From Nitrososphaeria archaeon (GTDB lineage: Archaea; Thermoproteota; Nitrososphaeria; Nitrososphaerales; Nitrosopumilaceae): a DNA stretch of 54,363 nt. The position numbers and the translations under genes are program-made. Under the pieces are notes generated by a model. It did not search any database. It saw nothing but the letters and a program-made list of their open reading frames with translations, and had not been told where the DNA came from. The DNA is taken from NCBI GenBank assembly GCA_010028495.1, contig RHCX01000002.1:1-54363 (forward strand), given 5' to 3'. Positions 1-8,313 of this stretch are shown here, piece after piece. Position 1 is the stretch's first letter, and each line of letters begins with the position of its first letter.

Positions 1-266
1 AATTTCTTGTCTTCCGTTAGTTCTTTTTTTGTTTGATATTTTTTGACATCGTATATTGTCACTTTGCCTATGATTGCTCCGGTGATGATATTCTGAGGAT
101 CTATACTCAATCTCTTACAATCATCAAATTTGATTTTTAATGGTGAGTGAATCAAGATCTCGCCGCGATACTTTGTATTCCAGTGGCGAAGCTCGATTGT
201 TTTTTTGCCTTTAATGATCAGATCAGCAAAAGGCTGTGATACTGAAAGACACTTGAAGGTACTCAA
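1..266 (-). CDS. ASCH-domain protein, 3' part outside window
   Basis: About 88 residues are visible and the frame runs off the left edge without a stop. The N-terminus reads LSTFKCLSVSQPFADLIIKG, followed by KKTIELR and a segment giving HW(N)TKYRGEILIH. This is the start pattern of ASCH (ASC-1 homology) domains, beta-barrel folds related to PUA that bind RNA or modified nucleotides. The start must be TTG or internal, because the in-frame codon just upstream is the TAA stop of the rhodanese/MBL gene: the two genes abut as TAA-TTG and are probably co-transcribed. Family assignment is good; the substrate is unknown. Confidence 0.7.
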   Translation of the reverse strand, partial: MSTFKCLSVSQPFADLIIKGKKTIELRHWNTKYRGEILIHSPLKIKFDDCKRLSIDPQNIITGAIIGKVTIYDVKKYQTKKELTEDKK

Positions 267-1667
267 TTACATTCTGATGCTGCATCTGTTTGGACCCATC
301 TCCAAATCCGGAATCTGTTCCGGAGCAATTGGAATGACTCCTTTGTTTACCTTAATGATCATCGAATAATTCATCGGCCTTGGAGTTGTGATGCTTACTA
401 CTTTGGCCACAAACTCTGTCTGATCCAAATCCAACAGTGGGAGTTTTTTTGCATTTTGCACGGTGGTGTAAAATATTCCGTCTTTTGTCGGAGTAACTCC
501 TTCTCCATGATGAGTTGGAAATATTTTTGCATCGTCTCCGAATTTCAGTATTTTGTTGTGCAAGGTATCGTATAGTTTTGCGGCAAATTCCTCTGCCTGA
601 TCTCTAAGGTCAGGCCTGCCTATTCCTTCTACGAACAAAATATCACCTGAAAACACATACTTGTCATCCAAAACAAATGTCATTCCTCCCGGAGTATGGC
701 CTGGAGTGTGAATCACTCTGAGCTGTTTTGTGCCAAATGATATGGTGTTTCCGTCTTCGATTTTTTCGCTGTCAAGTTTGTACTCTTCTAGCTTGCTAAG
801 GTATAGTTTTGCGCTTGTAATACGTGCCAGATCTTTTGCAGCAGAGACATGATCTGCGTGCTGATGAGTGTCGATTACCTTGGTGATCTTTAGTCCCTCT
901 TTTTGCGCAAATTCGACATACTTGTTTGGTGGATATGTTGGATCAATTACAACTGCCTCTCCGTTAGAGCCAATTATGTGCGACAGGCATCCCTTACCGA
1001 CCTTTTCCACCTGGATAACCGTGATGTCGTTTTCTTTTAGTGTGGTAGGATTTAGGACCTGGTTCCATAACGACATTCCTCCAACAAGAGATGTGGACTC
1101 CAATCCGTTTTGTGCAAGTGCAAATGTTGCAACCATGGAACGATTTCCATGAGAACAAATCGTAACAATTTTTTTGTCTTTTGGTAGTTGTGACTGTGAG
1201 CCTGGCATGAAAAGCTGTGATAATGGGATGTTAATAGCTCCGGGAATTCTGTATTCTGCGAATTCCTGTGGTTCTCTAACGTCAAGCAAAAATACATCGC
1301 TATCACTTTTGATCGAATTCCAGAGATTTTCTCCAGAGATTACTGTGTCCTGAGTGCTCTTTACTAGCTCACCACCCCATGACTTGATTCCATCTTTTAG
1401 ATAGTGAGCGTCAAAGCCGAATCTAGCCATCATTGTGGCGTTTTGCTTCGCTTCTGCACCGTCATTATCGATTAAAATGACTTTCATGCTTGGTGGAATC
1501 TTGGACATTATGATCTGTTTTTGCTGCATGGAATTGCATACTGCGTTTGCGGCACCTGAAATATGGCCACTCATGTAGTTTTCCTTGGCTCTAATGTCCA
1601 AAATCAAAGTGTTAGATTTTGATTGTAAAATTTGGGTTAATTCTTCTGGCGTTATCTCTATGTTCAT
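267..1667 (-). CDS. Rhodanese-rhodanese-metallo-beta-lactamase fusion protein
   Basis: 466 residues with three domains. Rhodanese 1 (about 5-105) has no cysteine at the expected active loop and is probably inactive. Rhodanese 2 (about 110-205) has the loop CSHGNRS with Cys171. A metallo-beta-lactamase domain (about 215-405) has THQHADH at 267-273, H320 in IHTPGHTPGG, and GD at 341-342, the usual di-metal ligands. A C-terminal extension of about 50 residues is unassigned. Such fusions handle sulfane sulfur, for example persulfide dioxygenase-like or sulfur-transfer reactions, in the cytoplasm. The ATG start fits the rhodanese N-terminus. The exact reaction cannot be read from sequence. Confidence 0.85.
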   Translation of the reverse strand: MNIEITPEELTQILQSKSNTLILDIRAKENYMSGHISGAANAVCNSMQQKQIIMSKIPPSMKVILIDNDGAEAKQNATMMARFGFDAHYLKDGIKSWGGELVKSTQDTVISGENLWNSIKSDSDVFLLDVREPQEFAEYRIPGAINIPLSQLFMPGSQSQLPKDKKIVTICSHGNRSMVATFALAQNGLESTSLVGGMSLWNQVLNPTTLKENDITVIQVEKVGKGCLSHIIGSNGEAVVIDPTYPPNKYVEFAQKEGLKITKVIDTHQHADHVSAAKDLARITSAKLYLSKLEEYKLDSEKIEDGNTISFGTKQLRVIHTPGHTPGGMTFVLDDKYVFSGDILFVEGIGRPDLRDQAEEFAAKLYDTLHNKILKFGDDAKIFPTHHGEGVTPTKDGIFYTTVQNAKKLPLLDLDQTEFVAKVVSITTPRPMNYSMIIKVNKGVIPIAPEQIPDLEMGPNRCSIRM

Positions 1668-1708
1668 CTATTCGTGCTAATTTTGAGCTAGATTTAGAAT
1701 TTTTGCTT

Positions 1709-3274
1709 TTAGCTTGTCTGCAAAACTGCAAGGACTCGATTAGGGATGTCTTTTAGTCTTGACACTGCAAGTGTTTTTTCATATCCTAAATATTTCAGAT
1801 TGTTTGCTATTGTGGTTGCACTAAATGTGTCATGACCAACACCGATTGCCACCATTTTGACTCCTAGTGTCTTTAGCGATCTTATCATGGTTCTCACGGC
1901 GTCTGGATCTGATGGTTCGCCATCTGATAATGTCAAAAAGATGTCTGGTTTTTTTGATTTTAACACTGGAAATATCTTTTGATAGACGTCTGCTAGGGGA
2001 GTTCCACCATTTGCCTCTATCTGAGCTAGTCTTTTGGCACATGCATTATTCCATTTTACATCCTCTGGTTTGACCATCCAACATATCACTTGTTTTTGAA
2101 CAGTATTGAATGCAAACACAGAGAATTTTATCTTCAAAAATGACAATACCTCGCAAAGCGCAAGTGTTGCCTTTTTGTATTCAGTCTGTTGGTCTGTTAT
2201 GCTGGATGAATGATCTAACAGTATGACTAGCTTTGATCTGATTGATTTTTTGACATCTGTGACAAACGGCTTGTAGCCTTCTATGTAGGATTCTTCATCG
2301 AATTCTTCGCCTACTGCAGAATGTTGCTCTTTCCAGCTGGTTTTCCATTCTTTGAATTTGGTCTTGAGATTTCCTATCAGATCCTGATCATAAATTCTAG
2401 TTTCATCCACGTTTGTAGATCCGGGAATCTGAATTCCAATGGATTCATTTCCCAAACCCTTGTTTTGGTTTTTCTTGTCTTCCTCTTTGATAACCTTGAA
2501 TTCGTCTGCAATATTTTTTCCAGATATTATATTATCAACATCCATCTTTCCAAAGTCGGTTTCTTTGTTTTGAATTATTTTTTGCATTGCCTTTGCAAAA
2601 TCCTGAGGCGTTATCATAAGACCCGGTCCCTTCAATGGAACAGCAAGCGGTATTGTTGTCAGAGAATCGATGTTTAGTATGTTGAGTATCTCTGGAACTT
2701 TTTTTTCCAACCATTCTGTGTCGTGTTTTTTCTCAACTGCTTCGGCAACAATCTCTTTTGCTTTTTGGGATGCAATAGAAACTCTTTCCGCAAAACTTGG
2801 TTGCAGCTCACCCTTGATATCTCCAAGCAGGAATTTTTGGTAAAACGCTTCTACGATTCTTGATTTTCCTAAAATGTTCCCAAGCTGAGGCCTATACAGC
2901 CACAGATATGTGTATGAAAAAATCAACTCCTCATCCATTCCCCTCCAAATTTTTCTTCCTAGAGTTTCAATTCGTCTGGTTTCCATAGTGTTTAGGATAA
3001 ACCCAAAGGCATGGTCATTGGACAAGATTTTTTTGCAAAACTTGATTCGCATTGCCTCGTACCAAATTGCCACGCGGAATTGCCTGTATTTGTCAAAATC
3101 CGTGCCTGTATATCGCTCAGGAGAGACAAGGCTGACCTTGTTTTCCTTTAGCTTTGTGACTGTCTCTTTTTTATCAGAAAACTCTACTGTGATCTTTTCC
3201 TTTTCAGACCATCTTCTTGCCAAAAATGTGGCAATCTCTACCAGCGTATCGTTTCGTAATTGTAATGCTTGCAT
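1709..3274 (-). CDS. VWA-domain protein, CoxE/NorD-like
   Basis: 521 residues. The C-terminal part is a von Willebrand A domain with a MIDAS motif (LVILLDHSSS, i.e. DxSxS) and the downstream acidic motif LSDGEPSDPD. The N-terminal 300 residues are alpha-helical and charged and not assignable beyond the CoxE/NorD-like arrangement. Its ATG sits at the end of the MoxR-type ATPase gene, so the two are translationally coupled. MoxR/VWA pairs act as chaperone systems that insert metals or remodel complexes (family knowledge). The client here is unknown; a copper- or heme-enzyme client would be a natural guess in an ammonia oxidiser. Confidence 0.8.
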   Translation of the reverse strand: MQALQLRNDTLVEIATFLARRWSEKEKITVEFSDKKETVTKLKENKVSLVSPERYTGTDFDKYRQFRVAIWYEAMRIKFCKKILSNDHAFGFILNTMETRRIETLGRKIWRGMDEELIFSYTYLWLYRPQLGNILGKSRIVEAFYQKFLLGDIKGELQPSFAERVSIASQKAKEIVAEAVEKKHDTEWLEKKVPEILNILNIDSLTTIPLAVPLKGPGLMITPQDFAKAMQKIIQNKETDFGKMDVDNIISGKNIADEFKVIKEEDKKNQNKGLGNESIGIQIPGSTNVDETRIYDQDLIGNLKTKFKEWKTSWKEQHSAVGEEFDEESYIEGYKPFVTDVKKSIRSKLVILLDHSSSITDQQTEYKKATLALCEVLSFLKIKFSVFAFNTVQKQVICWMVKPEDVKWNNACAKRLAQIEANGGTPLADVYQKIFPVLKSKKPDIFLTLSDGEPSDPDAVRTMIRSLKTLGVKMVAIGVGHDTFSATTIANNLKYLGYEKTLAVSRLKDIPNRVLAVLQTS

Positions 3275-4074
3275 TATCTACCGAACATGGATGTGATGAT
3301 ATCGCTTACCTTTTGATATTCGACATTTCCCCACTGCGCGTAAACATTTGCAAACACAATGTCTGCTGATTTTTTTGCATCAAGGCCGGAATCCAAAAGC
3401 TTTGCAAATGCTATAGTCTCTCGAAGACTGGGCGAATAATACAACTCTTCTACTGCAGCTGCCTGTCGTAGCGTGTTTGCAAGCTTTATTCCCTGCATTA
3501 GCTTATCATCATGATTTCCTTTCATGTATTGTTTTACTATCTGGAATTCTGTCTCTTCTGGAGGATAGTCTAGTCTGATTCTGACTGGAAATCTGCTTAG
3601 CAGCTGTGGTGGCAGCTCTTTTGTCCCTACATGTGTTAGCGGATTTATTGTAGCAATGACAAACCATTTCTGACTTGCGTTAATTGTTTCACCAGTGGAC
3701 TCTTTGAGTACGATCTGTCTTCTGTCATCTAGTGCTTCATCTAGTCTGAGCAATACATCCGCTTCCGCCGCATTTAGCTCATCCAAATACAGAATGTTTC
3801 CTTCTTTCATCGATTTTATCAAAATACCTTCATCAAATCCTATGGTTCCATCGTTGAGAGTCTTGGTTCCAATCAGGTGACTTTCTCTGGTTCGAAGACT
3901 GAAATTGATTGATTCCAGCTTTGCATCTTTTTTGGCTGCAAACTCTCGTACTAAGGTTGTTTTACCTGTTCCCTTTGGACCAATAATTAGTGCAAATATT
4001 CCAGAATCATATGCCTTACCCAAAACATCCAATGAATTGTTCCAGTCTAGGTATGAAAATGATGCCTGCAACAT
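3274..4074 (-). CDS. MoxR-family AAA+ ATPase
   Basis: 266 residues from the ATG at 4074 (MLQASFSYLDW). A longer frame reaches 4134 but would overlap the preceding reductase gene, and an AT-rich box (TTTAAATA on the minus strand) lies about 25 bases upstream of 4074, suggesting a leaderless start. Walker A is GPKGTGKTTL, Walker B is ILYLDELN, and sensor/arginine-finger segments (ATINP, LLSRFPVRI) follow. This is the CbbQ/NorQ/MoxR type, which works with the VWA protein encoded immediately downstream to activate or assemble a metalloenzyme. The partner enzyme is not evident nearby. Confidence 0.85.
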   Translation of the reverse strand: MLQASFSYLDWNNSLDVLGKAYDSGIFALIIGPKGTGKTTLVREFAAKKDAKLESINFSLRTRESHLIGTKTLNDGTIGFDEGILIKSMKEGNILYLDELNAAEADVLLRLDEALDDRRQIVLKESTGETINASQKWFVIATINPLTHVGTKELPPQLLSRFPVRIRLDYPPEETEFQIVKQYMKGNHDDKLMQGIKLANTLRQAAAVEELYYSPSLRETIAFAKLLDSGLDAKKSADIVFANVYAQWGNVEYQKVSDIITSMFGR

Positions 4075-4121
4075 GATTTTTGAGAGTGCTCGTACTTTAT
4101 TTAAAATAATTAGTTCTCTGA

Positions 4122-5582
4122 CTAGTTTTCCCACTTGGCCAGGTGCTCATAAGACTCGTTCATCGTCTTGAGTAGTTTTTTGTGCCATTCCTCAAATCCG
4201 TCTGGAGTGGTCGGGAAATTACGATAATGTTCGGTGAGCCATCTATTTTGTTGTGTTGTATATCGCAGACCGTCGGCAAGTTTTTTGTTTAGTGCACCTC
4301 GAATGAGCATTCCCATTTTACCAATCATTGAGAAGTCAGGATGCTCACCTTTGCTGATTGCTTCTACATCCATGTTGCCCAAAAAGTGCTTCATGCCATA
4401 ATTGATCTGATCATTGGTCAGCATTTGCAATAATCGTCTGAATACTTCTAGACCTGCAGTTTTGTATCCATATTCTCTGATGTAATCGACATTATACTGC
4501 CACAAACCCTTTTCAGTCACATCTCCAGATTCGATTGCCTGAGCTGCGTTTTTGCCAATTATTGTTCCTGCGATTAATGCAGGCCCAATTCCTCCAGCGT
4601 CAAGTGGTTTTGGCATCCATGCCGAATCTCCAACCAACATGAATCCATTTGCAACCATACAATCGTTTTGTCTTCTGACAGAAACCTGGAAGTTGCCTGT
4701 TGCATTATGCGAATCAGACGGGTCTGTGGAAAGTTTTGGATTTTTGATTGCTCTGTTTCTTGCAACATATTGATTTATCAAACCAGAGACGTCGTCGGTC
4801 TTACCTAGTCTCTTGTTTCTTTTATCAAGCAGTGTTTTTTCTACGCCAAGACCAATGTTGACCTTGTTCTTTCCTTTTGGAAATACCCATCCATATCCGC
4901 CTGGCGCAATGTCTTGATCTAGATGAATTAAACAGTAATCGGGATCAAACTCTGACAAGTCGTCTTCCCCCGGCTCAAAATACATGATATGGCGTCCTGT
5001 GGACTCTAGGTCGGTTCTGTCGATTCTACGCTCCATCTTTGTGGTGTTTTTGATTTGATTTCGAAGCATCGATGTAACGCCTGTTGCATCAATGACAACT
5101 TTGGCCGTTTTTTTGTACGGTTGTTTTGTCTTGTGGTCCAGTCCTTCTACACCGATTACTTGATTTCCATCATATATCAGACCGGTAAGGTTTATCTGAA
5201 ATTCAACATTTATTCCACGTTTTAGCGATTCTTTGTATTGTGTTTGTGGGAGCTGCTGTCTGTTTAGCAAAAATCCATCGCCATCAAACGGAATGGATGT
5301 CTCTCTATCTGGAGACAACGCCATGACGCCTTTTACTCTGTGTTCTATTTCTGGTGCTCCCCAGTTAACCTTGATCCTGCTCCCCATGTAGTCTACTGCT
5401 TCTTTTGATACTGCATCACCGCAAACCCATCCATTGATTGATTTGCTGCCGAGCATGATTGGCTGATTTCTGTCAATGACAAGAATTGATAATTTTTGAT
5501 TAGAATAATGGGATGCAGAATGTGCGGCAATCATTCCTGCGAGTCCGCCACCAGCTACAATCAAGTCGTAATCTGTTTTCAC
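4122..5582 (-). CDS. Geranylgeranyl reductase family FAD protein
   Basis: 486 residues starting with GTG at 5582. The N-terminal Rossmann motif is LIVAGGGLAGMIAAHSAS, and the second FAD motif is GFMLVGDSAWMPKPLDAGGI (FAD-binding GD plus the G-rich turn typical of this family). These enzymes saturate the isoprenoid chains of archaeal lipids (digeranylgeranylglycerophospholipid reductase) or of prenylated quinones. At 486 residues it is longer than the common lipid reductase of about 400, so a quinone or paralogous role is possible. A TATA-like box (TTTTAAATA) lies about 25 bases upstream of the GTG, supporting a leaderless start. Confidence 0.8.
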   Translation of the reverse strand: MKTDYDLIVAGGGLAGMIAAHSASHYSNQKLSILVIDRNQPIMLGSKSINGWVCGDAVSKEAVDYMGSRIKVNWGAPEIEHRVKGVMALSPDRETSIPFDGDGFLLNRQQLPQTQYKESLKRGINVEFQINLTGLIYDGNQVIGVEGLDHKTKQPYKKTAKVVIDATGVTSMLRNQIKNTTKMERRIDRTDLESTGRHIMYFEPGEDDLSEFDPDYCLIHLDQDIAPGGYGWVFPKGKNKVNIGLGVEKTLLDKRNKRLGKTDDVSGLINQYVARNRAIKNPKLSTDPSDSHNATGNFQVSVRRQNDCMVANGFMLVGDSAWMPKPLDAGGIGPALIAGTIIGKNAAQAIESGDVTEKGLWQYNVDYIREYGYKTAGLEVFRRLLQMLTNDQINYGMKHFLGNMDVEAISKGEHPDFSMIGKMGMLIRGALNKKLADGLRYTTQQNRWLTEHYRNFPTTPDGFEEWHKKLLKTMNESYEHLAKWEN

Positions 5583-5630
5583 TATGGGACAGCTGAAACT
5601 AGCTTATTTAAAACAATCTTGAATTATTTT

Positions 5631-5709
5631 TTGGGTCAGATCGTCGCGGCGTCTTCACAGCTTGCGTATTGCTCAGACTGGAGCGGCTTGTTAGCTCTTC
5701 ATTCCCAAC
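5631..5709 (-). ncRNA. Candidate C/D box guide sRNA
   Basis: On the minus strand a 5-bp terminal stem (TTGGG at 5708-5704 with CCCAA at 5635-5631) encloses box C-like ATGAAGA (5702-5696), D' CTGA (5676-5673), C'-like GTGAAGA (5658-5652) and D CTGA (5639-5636). The C'-D spacer is 12 nt, the usual archaeal guide length; the C-D' interval is 19 nt and the D'-C' spacer 14 nt, somewhat long. The boxes each differ by one base from RTGATGA. The location is the gap between the exosome-like gene and the reductase gene, with no protein frame. It would guide 2'-O-methylation; the target is not identified. Confidence 0.55.
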
Positions 5710-5730
5710 CATATACTACTCTAAATGATA

Positions 5731-6156
5731 TTAAATTGTGCTTGTGAGTATTTCAGAATAAGTCCTGATGATGTCTTTTTGTGAGTATACGGGTGTGTAG
5801 ATTTTTAGCTTTATTGGATCATCTGCAGCAGCCTCGATTCTTTCCTCTACTAGTGATTGCTTTGAGATTCTTAGGTATAATCCGGAACTATCACATCTGT
5901 TTTCCAAATCCTCAATAATTTCATCAATGTCTTTTTTTGGAATGCCGGCGACTAGCTTTTTTACAAAGCCTATTGCTTTTTTCTTTTTTATTTTTCCATG
6001 AACTAGGGCAATTGGATTGTCATAGTGGCCTTGCAAGTTTTGTATTGTAAAATCATCTTGTTCTAGATCAAACACTTTGAATGAATCAAATATTTTCTGC
6101 GAGTCCTCAGTTGCGTGAATAATAACTTGAATTTCTACTTCAAGCTTTTTTTCCAT
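5731..6156 (-). CDS. RNA-binding protein, predicted exosome-associated (DUF54 family)
   Basis: 141 residues. It matches the archaeal family annotated as a predicted exosome subunit or RNA-binding protein: an N-terminal beta strand set (LEVEIQVIIHATEDSQKI), a central LQGHYDNPIALVHGKI segment and a helical part with LENRCDSSGLYLRISKQSLV. The length is typical. It follows the eS1 gene by four bases, so the two form an operon linking ribosome synthesis with RNA turnover. The family assignment is by recognition of the conserved core; the exact role of the protein is unproven in archaea generally. Confidence 0.75.
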   Translation of the reverse strand: MEKKLEVEIQVIIHATEDSQKIFDSFKVFDLEQDDFTIQNLQGHYDNPIALVHGKIKKKKAIGFVKKLVAGIPKKDIDEIIEDLENRCDSSGLYLRISKQSLVEERIEAAADDPIKLKIYTPVYSQKDIIRTYSEILTSTI

Positions 6157-6160
6157 TCGA

Positions 6161-6775
6161 TTATGCTTCTAGTAGTGTGACTTGTGCTTCTGCTGTTCTG
6201 ATGAGCTTTACTTTTTCTAGACCAACATGTCTCATGCGAATTACCTTCTTTGCAGCAGCCATGATGTCAGAGTTTATCTTTCCATAGCATGTAGCCTGGA
6301 CAAATTGATCAATTGTCATTTCTGGAATTGTCTTGTTCATGACGTCTCTTGCAATCAATCTTAATGCATGCTTGCGTGACGTGTTGAGTTTTTTGTGTGT
6401 TAGAGCAATTACTTTGAGTCTGAATAGATAGTTGTCTTTTGTCTTTACATTTATTACAAAATTAACTTTGCTGGAGCCTCGTCGAATGAGGCTTCGCAAG
6501 AACTCTTTGGCATACTCGTATCTCTTGAAGATTGCATATGCCTTGTCGCCTTCTACTTTGGCAATTTGGAAGTAAATCTTGTACTGATACTGTGATGGAT
6601 CGCCTTTTAGGATATCAAATAATGTGACTTCGATAACACGACCTACTGCTTTTTGGTCATCGGTGATTGGTATGTATGCTAGTGGTGCATTGTTAAATGA
6701 CTCTGGGGCAATAACTGTGACCCATTTTTTCTCACGCCACTTGTCCTTTACTTTTCCTCCTCGTTTACGAGCCAA
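6161..6775 (-). CDS. rps3ae: 30S ribosomal protein eS1 (S3Ae)
   Basis: 204 residues beginning MARKRGGKVKDKWREKKW, the recognisable start of archaeal eS1/S3Ae, followed by IAPESFNNAPLAYIPIT and GRVIEVTLFDILKGD. It is a small-subunit protein near the mRNA exit and platform. The start codon is TTG at 6775; a TATA-like ATTATATTTT lies about 25 bases upstream, so the transcript is probably leaderless. It is followed after four bases by the exosome-associated gene. Length matches the family. Confidence 0.93.
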   Translation of the reverse strand: MARKRGGKVKDKWREKKWVTVIAPESFNNAPLAYIPITDDQKAVGRVIEVTLFDILKGDPSQYQYKIYFQIAKVEGDKAYAIFKRYEYAKEFLRSLIRRGSSKVNFVINVKTKDNYLFRLKVIALTHKKLNTSRKHALRLIARDVMNKTIPEMTIDQFVQATCYGKINSDIMAAAKKVIRMRHVGLEKVKLIRTAEAQVTLLEA

Positions 6776-6814
6776 TTATTAAGCGACTCTGAACCCAAAA
6801 TATAATTGTACTAA

Positions 6815-8077
6815 CTAGATCGTGCTCGATCCCAGATACTTTTGCAAAGGCTTGGGGACACTGATGTGTCCGTCATGGGTCTGGAAATTTTCCATTATTG
6901 CGACCAGAGTTCGTGTTGTGGCGACCAGTGTACTATTCAACGAATGCAGGTATTGTGTCTGCTCATTACTCTTGTCTCGGAATCTTATCTTTAACCGCCT
7001 TGTCTGAAAGTCAAGGCAATTAGAACATGATACGATCTCGCGATACGAGTTCTGGCCAGCCATCCAGGCTTCGATGTCGTATGTTTTTGCCGAAACTTTG
7101 CCTAGGTCTCCACTTGACAACAACATGACTCTGTACGGGATTTCTAATTTCTGATAAAATTCTTCTGCTACTGCAAGCATTTTCTCATGCTCCTTCCAAG
7201 ATTCTTCCGGTCTTGCAAAGACGTATTGTTCTACTTTTTCAAACTGGTGAACTCTAAAGATTCCTTTCTGGTCACGTCCATGAGCGCCTGCTTCTTTTCT
7301 AAAACATGGACTGACTCCTGCATATCTAATTGGCAAGTCCTTTCCTTCCAGGATCTCATCTGCATGCATTGCGGCAATGGAGTGTTCTGATGTGCCAATC
7401 AAAAACAAGTCTTCGTCTTGAACTTTGTATATGACATTCTCAAAGTCATCTGCAATTATTGCACCTTCCATGGAGCTTCGGTTAATCATGTATGGAGGCT
7501 GGATCAATCCGTACTGTTTTTCTGTCAAAAAGTCCAGCGCAAAATGAATTAACGCTTGGTTTAGTCTTACTAAGCTATTTTTCAAATAGTAAAATCGTGC
7601 ACCTGCCGTCTTTGCAGCACGTTCCAAATCCACCAAACCCAACTCTTGGGAGATGTCGATATGATCTTTAATCTTAAAATCAAATTTCGGCACTGCTCCC
7701 CAGCTTCGCACTACAACATTTGCCGAATTATCAGCTCCAATAGGAACAGAATCATGAATCAAATTTGGCATTGTCATTGCAAGTCTGTCGTAATCTGCGC
7801 CAACTTTAATCTGGTCTGCTTCTAATATCTGAAGTTCCTGCGATACCTTTTGCATTTCTGCAATTACAGAATCTGCGCTCTGGCCTGACTTTTTCTTTGT
7901 GGCAACATCAAGACCCATCTTGTTTTTGAGCTTGCGCAGCTCGTCGGTTTTTACAATTAATTCTCGTCTTTTGCCATCCAAAGAAAGAAGCAAGTCAAAA
8001 TCAAACTGAACGTGCCTATCGGCAAGCATCTTTCGAACTATTTCGGGCTTTTCCTTGACTAGCTTTGGATCCAGCAT
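6815..8077 (-). CDS. serS: Seryl-tRNA synthetase
   Basis: 420 residues, class II synthetase of the common (non-methanogen) type: an N-terminal coiled-coil arm (about 30-100, LDGKRRELIVKTDELRKLKN) and the catalytic core with motif 2 (RYAGVSPCFRKEAGAHGRDQ) and motif 3 near the end (LHSLNSTLVATTRTLVAIME). It charges tRNA-Ser in the cytoplasm. Its ATG overlaps the stop of pcc1 (TAATG), placing it in an operon with pcc1 and the DHH phosphoesterase. Length is normal. Confidence 0.95.
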   Translation of the reverse strand: MLDPKLVKEKPEIVRKMLADRHVQFDFDLLLSLDGKRRELIVKTDELRKLKNKMGLDVATKKKSGQSADSVIAEMQKVSQELQILEADQIKVGADYDRLAMTMPNLIHDSVPIGADNSANVVVRSWGAVPKFDFKIKDHIDISQELGLVDLERAAKTAGARFYYLKNSLVRLNQALIHFALDFLTEKQYGLIQPPYMINRSSMEGAIIADDFENVIYKVQDEDLFLIGTSEHSIAAMHADEILEGKDLPIRYAGVSPCFRKEAGAHGRDQKGIFRVHQFEKVEQYVFARPEESWKEHEKMLAVAEEFYQKLEIPYRVMLLSSGDLGKVSAKTYDIEAWMAGQNSYREIVSCSNCLDFQTRRLKIRFRDKSNEQTQYLHSLNSTLVATTRTLVAIMENFQTHDGHISVPKPLQKYLGSSTI

Positions 8078-8313
8078 TATCCCATCACCTTTATCGCCAT
8101 GGATACGTGAGCCAAAACCTCGTCTATTGTTGCAGTAAGTGTTTTCATGTTGCCTGTACTGTGGAAATTAAAAACAAGTGCGTTATCAAGATTTTCTATC
8201 TCAAATGATAATCCTTTTGGAAAATCGACATTGTCTGGTTCTAGTGCTGCCATTATCGCATCTGCCTTTTTCTTGGTCAGGTGCTCAATTGCTATTTTGA
8301 CTGTTGTTTCCAT
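8077..8313 (-). CDS. pcc1: KEOPS complex subunit Pcc1
   Basis: 78 residues. The pattern TVKIAIEHLTKKKADAIMAA, then SFEIENLDNALVFNFHS and a C-terminal helix TATIDEVLAHVSMAIKVM, is that of Pcc1, the small dimerising subunit of KEOPS, which makes t6A37 in ANN-decoding tRNAs. It starts inside the end of the DHH gene (29-base overlap) and ends on the serS start, so all three are translationally coupled. A second KEOPS subunit, Cgi121, is encoded at 52261-53031 in this window. Confidence 0.85.
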   Translation of the reverse strand: METTVKIAIEHLTKKKADAIMAALEPDNVDFPKGLSFEIENLDNALVFNFHSTGNMKTLTATIDEVLAHVSMAIKVMG

